NCBI RefSeq assembly: GCF_014650175.1 | Contig: NZ_BMUL01000005.1 | Location: forward strand, 145,969-209,968 | DNA length: 64,000 nucleotides | Source of the DNA: Streptomyces termitum | Lineage (GTDB): Bacteria; Actinomycetota; Actinomycetes; Streptomycetales; Streptomycetaceae | Direction of reading: 5' to 3' | Part shown: positions 60,827 to 64,000 of the stretch, one piece after another | Layout: every line of letters begins with the position of its first letter | How positions within the stretch are numbered: position 1 is the stretch's first letter | The notes under the pieces: generated by a model | What the model saw: the letters and a program-made list of their open reading frames with translations, nothing else | Told to the model about the DNA's origin: nothing | Databases searched by the model: none | Program-made: the position numbers and the translations under genes

Positions 60827-63354
60827 TGCGGGTCCCGCTTTCTTGGCTGCGGGAGTACGTCGACCTGCCGGCGACGGAGACCGGCCGAGACGTCCAGGCC
60901 ACACTCATCTCCGCCGGCCTGGAGGTCGAGACCGTCGAGCGGCTCGGCGCCGGCCTCACCGGTCCCCTCGCGGTCGGCAAGGTCCTCACCATCGAGGAGC
61001 TGACGGAGTTCAAGAAGCCCATTCGCTTCTGCACCGTCGACGTCGGCACCGCCAACGGCACCGGCGAGCCCCAGGAGATCATCTGCGGCGCCCGGAACTT
61101 CGCCGTCGGCGACAAGGTCGTCGTGGCCCTCCCCGGCGCCGTGCTGCCCGGCGACTTCCGCATCGCCGAGCGCAAGACGTACGGCCGGGTCTCGCGCGGC
61201 ATGATCTGCTCCAGCGAGGAGCTGGGCATGGGCGAGGACCCGAACCACGGGATCATCGTCCTGCCGCCGGAGCACGAGGTCGGCCTCGACGCCACCGTCC
61301 TCCTGGAGCTGTACGACGAGGTCCTCGACATCGCCGTCACCCCGGACCGCGGCTATTGCCTCTCGATGCGCGGCGTCGCCCGCGAGGCCGCCATCGCCTA
61401 CGGGCTGCCGCTGCGCGACCCGGCCCTCCTCGACGTCCCCGCGCCGAACGCGTACGGCTACCCGGTCCGGATCGCCGACCCGATCGGCTGCGACCGCTTC
61501 ACCGCGCGCACCGTCGTCGGGCTCGACCCCGAGGCCCGGTCCCCGATCTGGCTCCAGCGCCGCCTCCAGAAGGCGGGCATGCGCCCGATCTCGCTCGCCG
61601 TCGACATCACCAACTACGTGATGCTGGAGCTCGGCCAGCCGCTGCACGCCTACGACCGCACCCGGATCGACGGCCCCATCGGGGTCCGCCGCGCCGAGGC
61701 CGGCGAGAAGATCACCACCCTCGACGGCGCCGTCCGCGTCCTCGACGCGGCCGACCTGGTCATCACCGACGACAGCGGCCCCATCGGCATCGCAGGCGTC
61801 ATGGGCGGCGCGAACACCGAGATCGCCGACCCGGTGACCGACCCCGAGACCGGCGCCGTCACCGGCACCACCGAGGTCGTCGTCGAGGCCGCGCACTTCG
61901 ACGCCATCTCCATCGCCCGCACCGCCCGCCGCCACAAGCTGTCCTCCGAGGCGTCCAAGCGCTTCGAGCGCGGCGCCGACCCGCAGGCCGCGGCCGCCGC
62001 GGCCCAGCGCTGCGTCGACCTGCTGGTGCTGCTCGCGGGCGGCACCGCCGAGGCGGGCGTCACCGAGGTCGCCGCCCCGTCCGCGCCGCGCACCATCACC
62101 CTGCCGGCGAACCACCCGGACAAGGTCGCGGGCGTGGCGTACGGCCGCGAGACCGTCGTCCGCCGCCTCCAGGAGGTCGGCTGCGACGTCTACGGCCAGG
62201 ACGAGCTGATCGTCACGGTGCCCTCGTGGCGCCCCGACCTGAACGAGCCGAACGACCTCGCCGAGGAGGTCATCCGGCTGGAGGGCTACGAGAACCTGCC
62301 CTCCACGCTGCCGAAGCCCCCGGCCGGCCGCGGCCTCACCGAGCGCCAGCGCGTCCACCGCCGGGTCGGCCGCGCGCTCGCCGGCGCCGGCTACGTCGAG
62401 GCGCTGAACTACCCCTTCCTGGGGCAGCAGGCCCTCGACCAGCTCGGCCTCGACGCGGACGACGCCCGCCGCCGGGTCGTCACCCTCGTCAACCCGCTCT
62501 CCGACGAGGAGCCCGCGCTCCGCACCACGCTGCTCCCCGGCCTGCTCGCCGCGCTGCGCCGCAACGACAGCCGCGGCAGCCACGACCTGGCCCTCTTCGA
62601 GACCGGTCTCGTCTTCCGGCCCGAGGGCGAGCCGAAGGTCGCGGTCCGCCTCCCGGTCGACCGCCGTCCCACCGGCGAGGAGATCGCCGGCGTCAACGCC
62701 GCGCTGCCCCGGCAGCCGCGCCGCGCCGCCGTCGTCCTCGCCGGCGCCCGCGAGCAGGCCGGCTGGTGGGGCAAGGGCCGTCCGTCCGACTGGGCCGACG
62801 CGATCCAGGCCGCCCGCCTGATCGCCGCCGAGGCCGGCGCCGAGCTGATCATCAGCGCCGACCAGCACGCCCCGTGGCACCCGGGCCGTTGCGCCGCCTT
62901 CCACGTGGAGGTCGACGGGGTCGCGACCCTCGCCGGCCATGGCGGCGAGCTGCACCCGCGCGTCGTGAAGGCGCTGGGCCTGCCGGCCCGCTCCTGCGCG
63001 ATGGAGCTGGACCTGGACGTCCTGGAGGCGGCGAGCGAGGGCCCGGTCAAGGCCCCCCGCATCTCCTCCTTCCCGGTCGCCACCCAGGACGTCGCCCTCG
63101 TCGTCGACGCGAGCGTCCCGTCCGCCGACGTCGAGCGGTACCTGACCGAGGGCGCGGGCGAACTCCTGGAGTCCATCCGCCTGTTCGACGTCTACACCGG
63201 CGACCAGGTCGGCGCGGGCAAGAAGTCCCTGGCGTACGCGCTGAGGTTCCGCGCCGCGGACCGCACCCTCACCGTCGAGGAGGCCACCGCCGCCCGCGAC
63301 GCCGCGGTCGCCCTGGCCGCCGAGCACACCGGCGCCGCCCTGCGCGGCGCCTGA
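60826..63354 (+). CDS. pheT: Phenylalanyl-tRNA synthetase beta subunit
   Basis: PheT binds tRNA and edits misacylated Tyr-tRNA. The 842-residue chain starts [23 protein letters not shown], has the B1/OB tRNA-binding region ([33 protein letters not shown]), the B3/B4 editing domain, the B5 repeats, a catalytic-like module ([22 protein letters not shown]) and the FDX-ACB anticodon-binding domain at the end ([26 protein letters not shown]). Normal length. The start codon overlaps the pheS stop, so the two subunits are coupled at 1:1. Followed by an 18-bp perfect terminator. Confidence 0.98.
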
Positions 63355-63371
63355 CACCCCGGCACCACCCA

Positions 63372-63411
63372 CGGAGGGCCGCCCCGGAATCACTTCCGGG
63401 GCGGCCCTCCG
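63372..63411 (+). terminator. Terminator of pheST
   Basis: A perfect 18-bp stem (63372-63389 with 63394-63411), loop TCAC, followed by CTTTGC. Confidence 0.9.
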
Positions 63412-63476
63412 CTTTGCGGAAGAACTTCTTCCGCTGTCGTACAACCATTTCTCCGTCCCGGACGTCCATGTGGCAG

Positions 63477-63507
63477 CATCGATGTTCACGCGTCGATGTG
63501 AATGGTT
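63477..63507. promoter_or_regulatory. Repeat-rich region before the edge gene
   Basis: CATCGATG (63477-63484) is a palindrome. TCGATGT occurs at 63479-63485 and 63493-63499 (14-bp period), TTCAC (63485-63489) pairs with GTGAA (63498-63502), and AACCATT (63443-63449) is repeated inverted as AATGGTT (63501-63507). The stretch is A+T-richer than the rest. Confidence 0.45.
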
Positions 63508-63533
63508 ATCGGATTCATGAGAGGGAAAGCGGA

Positions 63534-64000
63534 ATGCTGCACGTTGCGATCCAGCCGTCTTACGGAAATCCGGCGGCCAGGCGGCACTGGCGGGACACCT
63601 TGGATCAGGAGGTGGAGTTCGGCAGGGGGAAGTGCGGAAAGGCCCTGACCGAAGAGGAGCATGCGAGGCTCCTGAACGCGCACTCGTCGGACCGGGCCCG
63701 CTTCTGGGGTGCGACGGCCGCGCAGGACAGGAACATGTCGCTGCTCGGGTCCGGAGACGTGGTTCTTTTCACGGGGCAGAAGAAGGTGCGTGGCATCGGA
63801 GAGATCGGAGTCACGTTCAGGAACGCGGGCTTCGCCGACGCTATGTGGGAGAAGGACCCGAAGAACGGAAGCTGGCTGAACGTGTACAGCCTGCTTTCCT
63901 TCAGGCCCGTCGATATTCCGTACGAGGAGATCTGGGCTCTTCCCAGTTTCAACGCCGGTGACAACTTCATGGGACTTCGTGTTCTGCGCGGGGAGAAGGC
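63534..64000 (+). CDS. Unidentified protein with a PUA/EVE-like N-terminal region (3' end outside window)
   Basis: I do not recognise this gene with confidence. The visible 155 residues include GSGDVVLFTGQKKVRGIGEIG, like the core strands of EVE/ASCH/PUA-type domains that read modified bases, then MWEKDPKNGSWLNVYSLLSFRPVDIPYEEIWALP and NAGDNFMGLRVLRGEK. In modification-dependent restriction enzymes such domains precede a nuclease, which would lie beyond the window. ATG 63534 follows GAGAGGGAAAG. By my count 28 of about 155 codons end in A or T and Arg AGG occurs six times, unlike the neighbours, which indicates transferred DNA. Confidence 0.45.
   Translation, partial: MLHVAIQPSYGNPAARRHWRDTLDQEVEFGRGKCGKALTEEEHARLLNAHSSDRARFWGATAAQDRNMSLLGSGDVVLFTGQKKVRGIGEIGVTFRNAGFADAMWEKDPKNGSWLNVYSLLSFRPVDIPYEEIWALPSFNAGDNFMGLRVLRGEK

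Noticed and set aside
63605..63970. Minus-strand open frame opposite the edge gene
   Set aside because: The plus-strand frame has a clear binding site, coherent strands and matching codon pattern; the minus frame has none of these.

Overview
This window is high-GC (about 72-75 percent), densely packed actinobacterial chromosome, almost certainly Streptomyces. Supporting evidence includes strong G/C bias at codon third positions, many GTG and some TTG starts, rho-independent hairpins mostly without T-tracts, a Pup-proteasome locus, and a gene order (metH, proteasome cluster, tatAC, helY, glycine-betaine transporter, glnA4-type cluster, infC-rpmI-rplT, pheST) that I recall from the S. coelicolor core chromosome. 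I support 58 protein genes. I found no rRNA, tRNA, CRISPR array, insertion sequence or prophage.

Layout. 1-8.9 kb: 3' end of metH, a HAD phosphatase, a peptide/solute-binding lipoprotein, an orphan NarL-type response regulator coupled to a RecB-like nuclease, an M50 intramembrane protease, trmI, an exported protein and a ferredoxin. 9.2-22.5 kb: the pupylation/proteasome locus (arc, dop, pup, prcB, prcA, pafA, pafB, pafC), interrupted by a LacI regulator/MFS exporter pair and by two FKBP prolyl isomerases. 22.7-28.6 kb: two small proteins, tatA-tatC, a diacylglycerol-kinase-like lipid kinase and helY. 28.8-34.2 kb: a cytochrome P450, a membrane protein divergent from a MerR regulator, an iron-box siderophore-interacting protein and a flap-type 5'-3' exonuclease. 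34.5-41.2 kb: glycine-betaine ABC transporter with fused permease/binding protein, an XRE-cupin regulator coupled to a BtuF-like protein, and a TDT exporter divergent from a LysR regulator. 41.2-51.1 kb: a catabolic block (amidohydrolase, TetR, NCS1 permease, C26 amidase, glutamine-synthetase-like ligase, aldehyde dehydrogenase, SDR) that fits gamma-glutamylated amine use, most likely ethanolamine, followed by a PLP fold-III enzyme. 51.2-55.4 kb: a proline-rich membrane protein with a mycosin protease, an SseB-like protein and a DUF1844 protein. 55.7-63.4 kb: infC-rpmI-rplT, a SpoU methyltransferase, an orphan PAS histidine kinase and pheST. 63.5-64.0 kb: the start of a gene with clearly different codon use, the likely edge of an accessory region.

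Functionally, Pup is ligated by PafA, removed by Dop and fed to the PrcAB proteasome by Arc. Here Pup is encoded with a C-terminal Glu, so deamidation by Dop should not be needed. Several genes (trmI, pafA, the 65-aa membrane protein, the LysR gene, sseB, and on the minus strand the TetR and DUF1844 genes) share a TANNNT box 6-7 nt before the start codon, the signature of leaderless transcripts. Candidate operators sit between LacI/MFS, the membrane protein/MerR pair, TDT/LysR and TetR/NCS1, and upstream of pup and glnA4. Most convergent gene pairs are separated by perfect 13-20 bp hairpins.

All calls come from reading the sequence; no homology search was run.
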